From Pseudotabrizicola formosa (GTDB lineage Bacteria; Pseudomonadota; Alphaproteobacteria; Rhodobacterales; Rhodobacteraceae), in contig NZ_PJOM01000003.1 of NCBI RefSeq assembly GCF_002900965.1, positions 372,001 to 436,000 of the forward strand: a stretch of DNA of 64,000 bases, given 5' to 3'. Positions within the stretch are counted from its first letter, which is position 1; the number at the start of each line of letters is the position of its first letter. The notes below the pieces were generated by a model. It had not been told where the DNA came from. It made no database searches and saw only the letters and a program-made list of their open reading frames with translations. Shown one piece after another: positions 41,111-50,072 of this stretch. A program made the translations under genes and the position numbers.

Positions 41111-42066
41111 GCCATGACCTCTGCCGCTTTGGCACCCCGGTCGGCGCGCAGGTTGCGGGCCAGAAGGTCCATGCAGGCCATGCGCACCGCGACGCCCATT
41201 TCGACCTGTTCCTGAATGACCGAGCGGTTGATGTCATCGGCCAATTCGCCGTCAATCTCGACGCCGCGGTTCATCGGGCCGGGGTGCATGACGATGGCAT
41301 CGGGTTTGGCGGCGCTCAGCTTTTCGGCATCCAGCCCGTAGCGGTGGTAATATTCGCGTTCAGACGGGATGAAGCCGCCATCCATGCGTTCGCGTTGCAG
41401 GCGCAGCATCATCACCACATCGGTGCCTTCCAGCCCCTTGCGCATGTCGTCAAACAGCTCACACCCAAAATCGCCCACACCGGCGGGCATCAGGGTGGGC
41501 GGGGCGATCAGGCGGATGCGGTTTTCCATCTTGCCCAGCAGGATCAGATTGCTGCGCGCCACGCGGCTGTGCGCGATGTCGCCGCAGATCGCCACGGTCA
41601 GGCGCTGGATGCGGCCCTTGGCGCGGCGGATGGTCAGGGCATCGAGCAGGGCTTGGGTGGGATGTTCGTGCCGCCCGTCGCCCGCGTTCAGCACCGCGCA
41701 ATTCACCTTTGACGCCAGCAGGTTGACCGCGCCGGAGGATCCGTGCCGCACCACGAGCAGATCGGGGTGCATGGCGTTCAGCGTCATGGCGGTGTCGATC
41801 AGGGTTTCGCCCTTTTTCACGCTGCTTTGCGCGACCGACATGTTCATCACATCGGCCCCCAGCCGCTTGCCCGCCAGTTCGAAACTGGCTTGCGTGCGGG
41901 TGGAATTCTCGAAGAACATGTTGATCTGGGTCATGCCCGCCAGCGCATCGGATTGTTTGACCGTGCGGCGGTTCAGATCGACGTAGCGATCCGCCAGATC
42001 GAGGATGGCGAGGATTTCCTGCGGCGACAGGTGTTCTATTCCCAGCAGATGGCGTGCGCGGAACAT
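41107..42066 (-). CDS. pyrB: Aspartate carbamoyltransferase catalytic subunit
   Basis: PyrB condenses aspartate and carbamoyl phosphate in pyrimidine synthesis. The 319-residue protein has the carbamoyl-phosphate motif [13 protein letters not shown], with [15 protein letters not shown] and [13 protein letters not shown] use the ATG at 42066 with AGGAGACACCC upstream; a longer frame would run back into the UDG gene. No pyrI is adjacent. A catalytically dead PyrC' lies in the same cluster, consistent with a PyrB-PyrC' dodecamer as in pseudomonads. Confidence 0.96.
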   Translation of the reverse strand: MFRARHLLGIEHLSPQEILAILDLADRYVDLNRRTVKQSDALAGMTQINMFFENSTRTQASFELAGKRLGADVMNMSVAQSSVKKGETLIDTAMTLNAMHPDLLVVRHGSSGAVNLLASKVNCAVLNAGDGRHEHPTQALLDALTIRRAKGRIQRLTVAICGDIAHSRVARSNLILLGKMENRIRLIAPPTLMPAGVGDFGCELFDDMRKGLEGTDVVMMLRLQRERMDGGFIPSEREYYHRYGLDAEKLSAAKPDAIVMHPGPMNRGVEIDGELADDINRSVIQEQVEMGVAVRMACMDLLARNLRADRGAKAAEVMA

Positions 42067-42181
42067 GGGTGTCTCCTTACGACTGGCTGCGGGTTTGGGG
42101 TGCTTATGCCAAAGGGGCGGGCAATGGGCAACGGTGATCGGTGCCTTGCGGGGGCGGGGCGGCCAGCCTACCCTTTGCGGC

Positions 42182-43033
42182 ATGGGAATCGGGCAAGACA
42201 TTCTGGCGGACTGGCATGCCTCGCAGGCGGCGCTGCTGTGGCAGGTGGATCTGGGCATCGACGACTGGCTGCTGGACGATCCGCTGAACCGCTATGATCT
42301 GCCCGAGGCGGTGAAACCTGCGCCGATGCTGGCACCGGACAGTCTGTCTGCGCCAGCGGCGCGGGAGGCTGCGTCGGGGCGGCGGGCGACGGCCCCTGCG
42401 GTGCTGCCCGAGGCCGTGAAGGTGGATGCGGTGGCCGAAGCAAAGGTGATGGCCGCGCGCGCCACAACGCTGGACGCGTTGCGCGCGGCGATGGCCGGAT
42501 TTGAGCCGTGCGAGCTGCGGCGGGGCGCGCGCAACATGGTGTTTGGCGATGGTGTGCCCGGCGCGCGCGTGATGGTGCTGGGTGAGGCGCCGGGGCCCGA
42601 GGAAGACCGCGAGGGCCGGCCTTTCGTGGGCCGGGCCGGGGCCTTGCTGGATGACATGTTCGAGGCGATCGGCCTGTCGCGCCGGGCCGAGGCGGCGCGG
42701 GCAGGGCTTTATCTGGCCCATGTTTTGCCCTGGCGCTGTCTGGGCAATGGCGCGCCGATGGCAGAGGACGTGGCCATGATGCGGCCGTTTCTGGAGCGCC
42801 ATATCGAGCTGGTGGCCCCCGAGGTGATTGTGGTGATGGGCAATACGCCCTTGTCGGCGCTGACGGGCCTGCAGGGCATCGCACGGCTGCGGGGGCAGTG
42901 GCAGGCGTTCGCAGGGCGTGCGGTTCTGCCGATGATCCATCCGGACACGCTGTTGCGCCTGCCCATCGCCAAACGCGAAGCCTGGGATGATCTGTTGGCA
43001 TTGGAGGCGCGGTTGGCCGGGGGGCAGCGATGA
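42182..43033 (+). CDS. Uracil-DNA glycosylase family protein lacking Fe-S cysteines
   Basis: The 283-residue protein carries the family 4 UDG active-site motif [21 protein letters not shown] and the C-terminal [10 protein letters not shown] (motif B-like HPS/HPD). Family 4 enzymes hold a [4Fe-4S] cluster by four cysteines. Here the first pair has only one (FEPCELRRG) and the second site reads [11 protein letters not shown]...AMMRPF, so the cluster is most likely absent. It retains a roughly 100-residue N-terminal extension of unclear role. It diverges from pyrB and its stop overlaps moaB by 4 bp (ATGA). Confidence 0.85.
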   Translation: MGIGQDILADWHASQAALLWQVDLGIDDWLLDDPLNRYDLPEAVKPAPMLAPDSLSAPAAREAASGRRATAPAVLPEAVKVDAVAEAKVMAARATTLDALRAAMAGFEPCELRRGARNMVFGDGVPGARVMVLGEAPGPEEDREGRPFVGRAGALLDDMFEAIGLSRRAEAARAGLYLAHVLPWRCLGNGAPMAEDVAMMRPFLERHIELVAPEVIVVMGNTPLSALTGLQGIARLRGQWQAFAGRAVLPMIHPDTLLRLPIAKREAWDDLLALEARLAGGQR

Positions 43034-43572
43034 GCCGGATTGACGAAACGATGGCATTTGTGCCGGTGCGGATCGCGGTGCTGACGGTCAGCGACACCCG
43101 CACGGCGGCCGATGACCGGTCAGGTGACACGCTGGTGGAGCGGATTGCGGGCGCGGGCCATGTGCTGGCGGCGCGGGGGATTGTGGCCGATGACCGGGCG
43201 CTGATTGCGGCGCAGTTGCGGGAGTGGATCGCCGATGCGGCGGTTGATGTGATCCTGACCACGGGGGGCACCGGGTTGACCGGGCGCGATGTGACGGTTG
43301 AGGCGCATCGCGATGTTTATGAAAAAGAGATCGAGGCGTTTGGGACAGTGTTCACCATCGTGTCGATGCAGAAGATCGGCACCTCTGCCGTGCAAAGCCG
43401 CGCCTGCGGGGGCGTGGCGGGTGGGACGTATCTGTTTGCGCTGCCGGGCAGCCCCGGGGCCTGCCGCGATGCCTGGGACGAGATTTTGCGCTGGCAGCTG
43501 GATATCAGGCACCGGCCCTGCAACTTTGTCGAGATCATGCCGCGGCTGGACGAACATCTGCGCCGGAAATAG
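43030..43572 (+). CDS. moaB: Molybdenum cofactor biosynthesis protein B
   Basis: MoaB belongs to the MogA/MoaB family, acting in adenylylation of molybdopterin. The 180-residue protein has VLTVSDTRTAADDRSGD near 20, the signature VILTTGGTGLTGRDVTVEA, and FALPGSPGACRDAWDEIL. It overlaps the UDG-like gene by 4 bp and thus shares its messenger. No other moa genes are in the window. Confidence 0.94.
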   Translation: MSRIDETMAFVPVRIAVLTVSDTRTAADDRSGDTLVERIAGAGHVLAARGIVADDRALIAAQLREWIADAAVDVILTTGGTGLTGRDVTVEAHRDVYEKEIEAFGTVFTIVSMQKIGTSAVQSRACGGVAGGTYLFALPGSPGACRDAWDEILRWQLDIRHRPCNFVEIMPRLDEHLRRK

Positions 43573-43676
43573 GACAGGCCCGCGACGGAAAGCGGCCGCC
43601 CGCGCGTAACAGGCTTGTGGCTGGACGCGACCCCGGTCCGCGTTACTGTCTTGTTGTCCTTTGACCCGGAGCTTTC

Positions 43677-45185
43677 ATGCGATTTCTGGCGCGTTCCCTG
43701 ACCGGCCTGTTTCTGGCCGCCCTGACCTTGGGGCTGCTGGCGCTTGGGGCCAGCCTGATTGCCGGGGCGCTGAGTGACCGGCTGTCGACCGAACGGCCCG
43801 CCCAGCCCGCGCGGGAGCGGGTGTTTTCTGCCAATGTGCAGAAAGTGACGCCGGGCGTGCTGATCCCGCAGACGGTGGCCTTTGGTGAGATCCGGTCGCG
43901 CCGCACGCTGGAGCTGCGCGCGCCCAGTGGCGGGCGCGTGCTGGAGATTGCGGCGGGGGTCGAGGATGGGGCGACGGTGACCGAGGGCCAGGTGCTGGTG
44001 CGGCTGGACCCGGCCGATGCCACATCGGCGCGCGATCTGGCCCAGGCGGGTCTGAGCGAGGCCGAGGCCGAGGTGCGCGATGGCGACCGGGGCCTGCTGC
44101 TGGCGCGCGATGATCTGGCAGCGGCGGGCGCGCAGGCCGAATTGCGGCGTCAGGCGTTGACCCGGCAAGAGGATTTGCTGGCCCGGGGTGTCGGATCGGC
44201 GGCGGCGGTGGAAACGGCGGCTTTGGCCCTGTCATCCGCCGAGCAGGCGGTCTTGTCGCGCCGGTCGGCGCTGGCGCAGGCCGAGGCGCGGGTGGATCAG
44301 GCGGCATCGGGTCTGGCACGGGCGCGCATTGCGCTGGCCGAGGCTGACCGTGCGCTGGCCGATACCGTGATCCGCGCCAGTTTTACGGGCCGGCTGAACG
44401 GGGTCACGGTGGTGGCCGGCGGGTTGGTCGGGGCCAATGAGCGGTTGGCGGAGCTGATTGACCCGGATCGGCTGGAAGTGTCGTTCCGCCTGTCGACGGC
44501 GCAGTTTACGCGGCTGCTGGATGAGCGCGGCAGCCTGACCGCCGCGCCGGTGGTGGTGTCGCTGGATGTGCTGGGGGCCGAGATTGCCGCCCTGGGCCGG
44601 GTGGAGCGCGTGGGCGCCGCAGTGGGTGAAGGGGCGACGGGGCGGCTGATCTATGCCGCGCTGGACGGGGCGCGGGGGTTCCGTCCCGGAGATTTTGTCA
44701 CCGTGGCAATCGCCGAGCCGGAGGTTGACGGCGTGGCGCTGTTGCCGGCGACGGCGGTGGACAGCACAGGCGGGGTTCTGGTGGTCGGGGCCGAAGACCG
44801 GCTGGAGGTGCAGCAGGTGCCGGTCCTGCGGCGGCAGGGGGATGACGTGATTGTGGATGTGCGCGGCATTGCCGGGCGTGAGGTGGTGGTGGAGCGCTCG
44901 CCCCTGTTGGGCGCGGGGATCAGGATCAACCCGATCCGGCCCGGCGCTGACGCGTCACCGGATGCGGGGGCGCAGGTGCAGCCCGCAGCGCAGCCGGGCG
45001 CCCAGTCTGGAGCGGTGACCGACACCATCCAGCTTAGCCCCGAACGCCGGGCCGGGTTGATCGCCTATGTCGAGGGCAATGCCCGGATGCCAGAGGAGGC
45101 CAAGGCGCGGTTGCTGGAACAGCTGGCGCAGGATCAGGTGCCTGCCCAGATGGTGACACGGCTTGAAGACCGGATGGGGGGCTGA
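43677..45185 (+). CDS. RND efflux periplasmic adaptor (HlyD/MFP family)
   Basis: The 502-residue protein has an N-terminal membrane anchor (residues 8-32), a lipoyl-type half (SGGRVLEIAAGVEDGATVTEGQVLVRLD), a long helical hairpin (about 118-222), and a barrel domain (FTGRLNGVTVVAGGLVGANERLAELID). It is longer than most adaptors because of a C-terminal tail of about 60 residues after residue 430, including a helical segment LIAYVEGNARMPEEAKARLL that is not part of the usual fold. The permease follows 3 bp later; an outer-membrane factor is not in the window. Confidence 0.9.
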   Translation: MRFLARSLTGLFLAALTLGLLALGASLIAGALSDRLSTERPAQPARERVFSANVQKVTPGVLIPQTVAFGEIRSRRTLELRAPSGGRVLEIAAGVEDGATVTEGQVLVRLDPADATSARDLAQAGLSEAEAEVRDGDRGLLLARDDLAAAGAQAELRRQALTRQEDLLARGVGSAAAVETAALALSSAEQAVLSRRSALAQAEARVDQAASGLARARIALAEADRALADTVIRASFTGRLNGVTVVAGGLVGANERLAELIDPDRLEVSFRLSTAQFTRLLDERGSLTAAPVVVSLDVLGAEIAALGRVERVGAAVGEGATGRLIYAALDGARGFRPGDFVTVAIAEPEVDGVALLPATAVDSTGGVLVVGAEDRLEVQQVPVLRRQGDDVIVDVRGIAGREVVVERSPLLGAGIRINPIRPGADASPDAGAQVQPAAQPGAQSGAVTDTIQLSPERRAGLIAYVEGNARMPEEAKARLLEQLAQDQVPAQMVTRLEDRMGG

Positions 45186-45188
45186 GGC

Positions 45189-48100
45189 ATGGCAAGGCTT
45201 ACCCCGGCGCGCGGCAGCGGTCTGATTTCCTATTTCACCCGGCACCGGACATTGGCCAATCTGCTGTTGGTCCTGATGATCGTGGCCGGGCTGGTCTCGG
45301 CCTCGCGCATCAGAGCGCAGTATTTTCCCGATGTGATCATCAGCCAGATCGACGTGTCGGTGGCCTGGAGCGGGGCCGGAGCCGAAGATGTGGACCGCGC
45401 CATTGTGCAGGTGCTGGAACCCGCGTTGCTGACGGTGGATGGCGTGGCCGATATCTCCTCCCGCGCGAATGAGGGCTCGGCCCGGATTTCGCTGGAGTTT
45501 GAACCGGGGCTGGATCTGGCACAGGCGGTCGAGGATGTGCAGACCGCGGTCAATTCGGTGACAAACCTGCCCGATGAGGCCGAAGAGCCGGTGATCCGCC
45601 GCAACCAATGGCGGGATCAGGTGACGGATGTGGTGATCACCGGGCCGGTGGGCGTGGATCAGCTGGGCCGCTTTGCCGATGAATTCGTGGCGCGGCTGTT
45701 TCAGGTGGGCGTCACCCGCACGACGATCCGCGGCATGGCGGACCCGGAAACGGTGGTCGAAGTGCCCTCGGTGGCGTTGATCCGCCATGACATCACCCTG
45801 CGCGAGATTGCCACGGCGATTGGCGCTGCGGTGCAGACCAACCCGGCGGGCAATGTCGGCGATGGATCGGCGCGGGTGCGGACCGGATCGGAACGGCGGA
45901 CGGCGGCGGAAATCGGCGGGGTGGTGCTGCGCAGCCTGCCGGATGGCACCAAGCTGACGGTCGGCGATATTGCGACTGTGACCGCCATTGGGGCCGATGC
46001 TGGGCGGGCGAGCTTTGTCGGCGCGAATCCGGCGATGACCGTGCGGGTGGACCGCAATGCCGAAGGCGATGCCATCCGCATGCAGGCCAGTGTTCAGGAT
46101 GTGGCCGATGCGATGCAGCTCTCGTTGCCACCGGGGGTGACGATCGATCTGGTGCGCGCGCGGGCGGAAGAGATTACCGACCGGCTGTATCTGCTGCTCG
46201 ACAACGCGCTGAGCGGGCTGGCGCTGGTGGTGGTGCTGTTGTTCCTGTTTCTGAACGCCCGCACGGCGCTGTGGGTGGCCGCCGGCATTCCGGTGGCGAT
46301 GCTGGCGGCGGTGGCGGTGATGTATGCGGCCGGGCTGACGCTGAACATGATGTCGCTGTTTGCGCTGATCATCATGCTGGGCATCGTGGTGGACGATGCG
46401 ATCGTGGTGGGCGAGCACGCCGATTTTCGCGGGCGCACCCTGGGGGAAGACCCGGTGGTTGCGGCGGAGCGGGGGGCGCTGCGGATGGCACAGCCGGTGG
46501 TGGCGTCAAGCCTGACCACGGTGATCGCCTTTTTTGGCCTTGTCGCCATCGGCGGGCGCTTTGGCGACCTGATCAGCGATATTCCGTTCACGGTGATTGC
46601 GGTTCTGATTGCCTCGCTGGTGGAATGTTTTCTCATACTGCCCAATCACATGGCCCATGCCATCGCTGCGGCGCGGGTGGAAAAATGGTATGACTGGCCG
46701 TCGCGGCAGGTGAACCGGGGCATGGTCTGGCTGGGCGCGCATGTGATCAAGCCCCTGATGCGTCTGGTCCTTCTGGCGCGGTATCCGGTGCTGGCGGGGG
46801 CGGTCTGCCTGCTGGCGGCATCGGCGGCGCTGTTCATCCGGGGCGATCTGCCGTTTCGGTTTTTCAACGCGCCGGAACAGGCATCGGTCACCGGCAATTT
46901 CTCGATGCTGCCGGGGGCAGAGCGGGCAGACACGCTGGAGATGATGCGCGAGGTGCAGCGCGCGGCGGAGGCGGTGGGCGCGCGGTTCGAGGCCGAACAT
47001 GGCAGGAACCCGATCACCTTTGCCATGGCCGAAATCGGCGGATCGGGTGGGCGCGGGCTGGCCAGTGCCGAGGGCAAGGATGCCGACCAGTTGGGCAGCA
47101 TCTCGATCGAGCTGATCGACCCGGATTCGCGGCCCTATTCCAGCAATGTCTTTGTGCAGGCCCTGCAGGAAGAGGTGCGCGGCCATCCTTTGATGGAAGA
47201 GCTGTCGTTCCGGGGCGGGCGCTTTGGCCCCGGCGGCGATGCGCTGGCGATTGATCTGTTCGGGGCCGAGGCTGCCGGGCTGAAGGCCGCCGCCGAGGCG
47301 CTGAAGACCCGGCTGGCGGTTTATCCGGAAGTGTCGGCGCTGGAGGATTCTCTGGCCTATGACAAGGAAGAGCTGATCCTGAACCTGACCCCGCTGGGGC
47401 AGTCTTTGGGATTTGTGATTGACGAGCTTGGGCGCAGCCTGCGCGACCGGCTGAACGGGATCGAGGCGGCCACCTATCCGGACGGGCCACGATCCGTGGC
47501 GATCCGGCTGGAGCTGCCGCGCGATGAGCTGACGGCAGATTTTCTGGATGCCACGTTGTTGCGCACGGCTGCCGGCAGCTATGTGCCGCTGGCCGATATC
47601 GTGACGGTCGAGCAGGTGGCCGGGTTTTCCACCATCCGGCGCGAGAATGGGTTGCGGATTGTCTCGGTGTCAGGCGATCTGGCCGAGGATGATCCGGCGC
47701 GGGCGGCAGAGATTCAGGCCACCATCCGCGAAACGATTCTGCCCGGGATCGCGCAGGATTTCGGCGTCGAGGTCCGCCAAGGCGGGTTGGTGCAACAGCA
47801 GGCCGAATTCCTCAGTGATGCCGGTACCGCTGTGATCCTGTGCCTGATGGGGATTTACCTGTGCCTTGCCTGGATTTTTGCCAGCTGGACCCGGCCTTTG
47901 GTGGTGATGTCGGTGATTCCCTTTGGGCTGATCGGGGCGATGTGGGGGCATTTCCACTGGGGGGTGCCGCTGTCGCTGTTCTCGGTTGTGGGGCTGATCG
48001 GGATGTCAGGCATCATCATCAACGATTCCATCGTGCTGGTCTCGACGATTGACGACTATGCGCATAAGCGTGGGCTGTTTCCCGCGATTGTCGATGGGGT

Positions 48101-48542
48101 GGCCGACCGGTTCCGCGCGGTGCTGCTGACCACCTTGACCACCGTCATCGGTCTGTCGCCGCTGTTGTTCGAGGGCAGTTCGCAGGCCGAATTCCTCAAG
48201 CCTACGGTGATCACGCTGGTTTACGGTCTGGCGTTTGGCATGCTTTTGGTGCTGATCATGGTGCCGGCGTTGATGGCGGTGCAGGCCGATATCGGCCAGA
48301 TGTTCCGGGCGCTGTCACGGGGGCTGCGCGCGGGGCGCTCGCGCGGGGTTCTGCTGGGCACGGGCGCGGTGCTGGCGGTGCTGTTTGCCGTAACCCTGGC
48401 ACCGGCGGTGCTGGACGGTTGGCTGGGCGGTGCGGTGCCAGCCCTGCCATTGGGCATGGCCTTTGGCGTGTTTGCCCTGGGCGCGGGGGGGGTGAGCCTT
48501 GCGGCGTTCTGGATGGTGCGCTTGCGGCCGGCAAGGCGCTGA
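45189..48542 (+). CDS. RND-family efflux permease
   Basis: The 1117-residue inner-membrane proton antiporter exports small molecules with the adaptor gene 3 bp upstream. It has twelve helices with the TM4 proton-relay pair in MLGIVVDDAIVVGEHADF, and two large periplasmic loops. The motif GIIINDSIVLV marks the second half. After TM12 there are about 65 extra residues containing two more likely helices (LLGTGAVLAVLFAVTLAPAVL and LGMAFGVFALGAGGVSLAAFW). Relatives include heavy-metal and hydrophobic-drug pumps; the substrate is not predictable. Confidence 0.93.
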   Translation: MARLTPARGSGLISYFTRHRTLANLLLVLMIVAGLVSASRIRAQYFPDVIISQIDVSVAWSGAGAEDVDRAIVQVLEPALLTVDGVADISSRANEGSARISLEFEPGLDLAQAVEDVQTAVNSVTNLPDEAEEPVIRRNQWRDQVTDVVITGPVGVDQLGRFADEFVARLFQVGVTRTTIRGMADPETVVEVPSVALIRHDITLREIATAIGAAVQTNPAGNVGDGSARVRTGSERRTAAEIGGVVLRSLPDGTKLTVGDIATVTAIGADAGRASFVGANPAMTVRVDRNAEGDAIRMQASVQDVADAMQLSLPPGVTIDLVRARAEEITDRLYLLLDNALSGLALVVVLLFLFLNARTALWVAAGIPVAMLAAVAVMYAAGLTLNMMSLFALIIMLGIVVDDAIVVGEHADFRGRTLGEDPVVAAERGALRMAQPVVASSLTTVIAFFGLVAIGGRFGDLISDIPFTVIAVLIASLVECFLILPNHMAHAIAAARVEKWYDWPSRQVNRGMVWLGAHVIKPLMRLVLLARYPVLAGAVCLLAASAALFIRGDLPFRFFNAPEQASVTGNFSMLPGAERADTLEMMREVQRAAEAVGARFEAEHGRNPITFAMAEIGGSGGRGLASAEGKDADQLGSISIELIDPDSRPYSSNVFVQALQEEVRGHPLMEELSFRGGRFGPGGDALAIDLFGAEAAGLKAAAEALKTRLAVYPEVSALEDSLAYDKEELILNLTPLGQSLGFVIDELGRSLRDRLNGIEAATYPDGPRSVAIRLELPRDELTADFLDATLLRTAAGSYVPLADIVTVEQVAGFSTIRRENGLRIVSVSGDLAEDDPARAAEIQATIRETILPGIAQDFGVEVRQGGLVQQQAEFLSDAGTAVILCLMGIYLCLAWIFASWTRPLVVMSVIPFGLIGAMWGHFHWGVPLSLFSVVGLIGMSGIIINDSIVLVSTIDDYAHKRGLFPAIVDGVADRFRAVLLTTLTTVIGLSPLLFEGSSQAEFLKPTVITLVYGLAFGMLLVLIMVPALMAVQADIGQMFRALSRGLRAGRSRGVLLGTGAVLAVLFAVTLAPAVLDGWLGGAVPALPLGMAFGVFALGAGGVSLAAFWMVRLRPARR

Positions 48543-48553
48543 CGGGCATGGCG

Positions 48554-49351
48554 TCAACCGGCGGGGCAGCCGAGGATTTCCACCGCGCGGCCCTGACCGC
48601 CGATCACGGTGACCACCATGGCAGAGCGGTTCAGGGCGAAGGGCTGGCCCGAGGGCGGCACCATTTCGGCCACCGCGGTCAGGCTGCGCCCGTCGCGGCT
48701 GACCTGTGATTCCGACACCCAGACATTGGCGATGCCCGGTTCGAACACCACAGCCTCCTGGTGTCCTTGCAGCGGAAGGTCCATCCGGGCGGTGACGCGC
48801 AGCCCATCGCGGATCGGTTCGATCCGGCAGGCGATACGGGTCAGCCCGGCCTCGGACGCGGTGGCGGGGCGGGCGCGCAGGGCGGCGTTGATGGTGCCGT
48901 CAGACTGCCCGGGCGTGGTGAGCGCGCCGCCCAGCAGCAGCGTGGTCGGAATGCAGATGTCCTTGCACACGCCCAGATCAATCGACGCCTGTAGCCGCAC
49001 TGGCTTGCGCGGGTCTTTCGGCGTGATCTCGATCGGCAGAACCAGTTCGTCATGATAGCCGACGGTCTGCATGCCATTGGTGTGGAACACATCGGGCGCG
49101 GGCCAATGGAAACGGACCGAGCCAAGGTTTTCCGATCCGGCCCAGTCAAACTGTGGCGGAATGCCCGCATCGCCCGGCGCGCGCCAATAGGTTTTCCAAT
49201 CGGGTGCCAGGCGCAGATGCAGCGCGGCCATATGGGTTCCGGATGATGTTTGCCAGCCCGAGCGGAATTCACCGCGCACCACATCAGGCTGTGCCTGCGC
49301 AAAACCGGCGGCGGGGGCAAGGGCGAGGCAGAGGGCAAGGACGCGGATCAT
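48554..49351 (-). CDS. DsbD N-terminal-type disulfide domain protein, secreted
   Basis: The 265-residue product has a signal peptide (MIRVLALCLALAPAAGFAQA) and one immunoglobulin-like DsbD alpha-type domain, with WKTYWRAPGDAGIPPQFDW and the redox Cys pair in GVCKDICIPTT. Full DsbD proteins have a membrane domain that is missing here; the stand-alone form is found in Rhodobacteraceae. It may pass electrons between membrane CcdA-like proteins and periplasmic targets. I chose the ATG at 49351; a GTG six codons earlier is possible. It is convergent with the RND permease gene. Confidence 0.85.
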   Translation of the reverse strand: MIRVLALCLALAPAAGFAQAQPDVVRGEFRSGWQTSSGTHMAALHLRLAPDWKTYWRAPGDAGIPPQFDWAGSENLGSVRFHWPAPDVFHTNGMQTVGYHDELVLPIEITPKDPRKPVRLQASIDLGVCKDICIPTTLLLGGALTTPGQSDGTINAALRARPATASEAGLTRIACRIEPIRDGLRVTARMDLPLQGHQEAVVFEPGIANVWVSESQVSRDGRSLTAVAEMVPPSGQPFALNRSAMVVTVIGGQGRAVEILGCPAG

Positions 49352-49490
49352 GGTGGGGAAGATAAGCACTGGCCCCGGAATGGAAAGTCACAAAGACGGG
49401 AAGCCATTGTAGCACGCGGAGGGAACAAGCCCCTTGAGGCAGCGTTGCATCAGGACCATGTTAGAAAAATCTCAGGCAGGAGTGGCAAGA

Positions 49491-50045
49491 ATGGATCTTG
49501 GCGGCAAACTGTTGATTGCGATGCCCGGTATGGGGGACGCGCGGTTTGACCGCAGTGTCATCCTGATTTGCGCCCATTCCGAAGACGGGGCCATGGGGCT
49601 GATCGTCAACAAGCCGACCCCGGATCTGAGCTTTGCCGGGTTGCTGGATCATCTGGACATTTCGCGCGCGCCGGAAGGACGTGACATCCGCGTGCATTTC
49701 GGCGGCCCGGTGGAGCGCGGGCGCGGCTTTGTGCTGCATTCGCCCGATTATGCGCGCGGGCCTGCAACCATGGCGGTTCCGGGTGGGCTGTTGATGACGG
49801 CCACGCTGGACATTCTGGAATCGCTGGCCCGCGGCGAGGGTCCGGATGCGGCGCTGCTTGCGCTGGGCTATTCCGGCTGGGGGCCGGGGCAGCTTGAGGC
49901 CGAGATCTCGCGCAATGACTGGCTTTTGGCCGATGCGCCCGCCGATCTGATCTTTGCCGCAGATGACAGCGCGAAATGGGTGAGAGCGTTGAAAACGCTC
50001 GGCATTGACCCGCTGACACTGTCGGCGACAGCGGGCCGTGCCTGA
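49491..50045 (+). CDS. YqgE/AlgH-family protein
   Basis: The 184-residue cytoplasmic protein has the family motifs LLIAMPGMGDARFDRSVILI, GAMGLIVNKPT and FGGPVERGRGFVLHS, and a C-terminal GYSGWGPGQLEAEI. The family (UPF0301) has no settled biochemical function. I chose the ATG at 49491, preceded by AGGAG at a good distance; an ATG 11 codons upstream is also possible. It is divergent from the DsbD-type gene and convergent with the aldehyde dehydrogenase. Confidence 0.9.
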   Translation: MDLGGKLLIAMPGMGDARFDRSVILICAHSEDGAMGLIVNKPTPDLSFAGLLDHLDISRAPEGRDIRVHFGGPVERGRGFVLHSPDYARGPATMAVPGGLLMTATLDILESLARGEGPDAALLALGYSGWGPGQLEAEISRNDWLLADAPADLIFAADDSAKWVRALKTLGIDPLTLSATAGRA

Positions 50046-50072
50046 CCCCAGGCCCCAGAGGGGCTGCACGGC

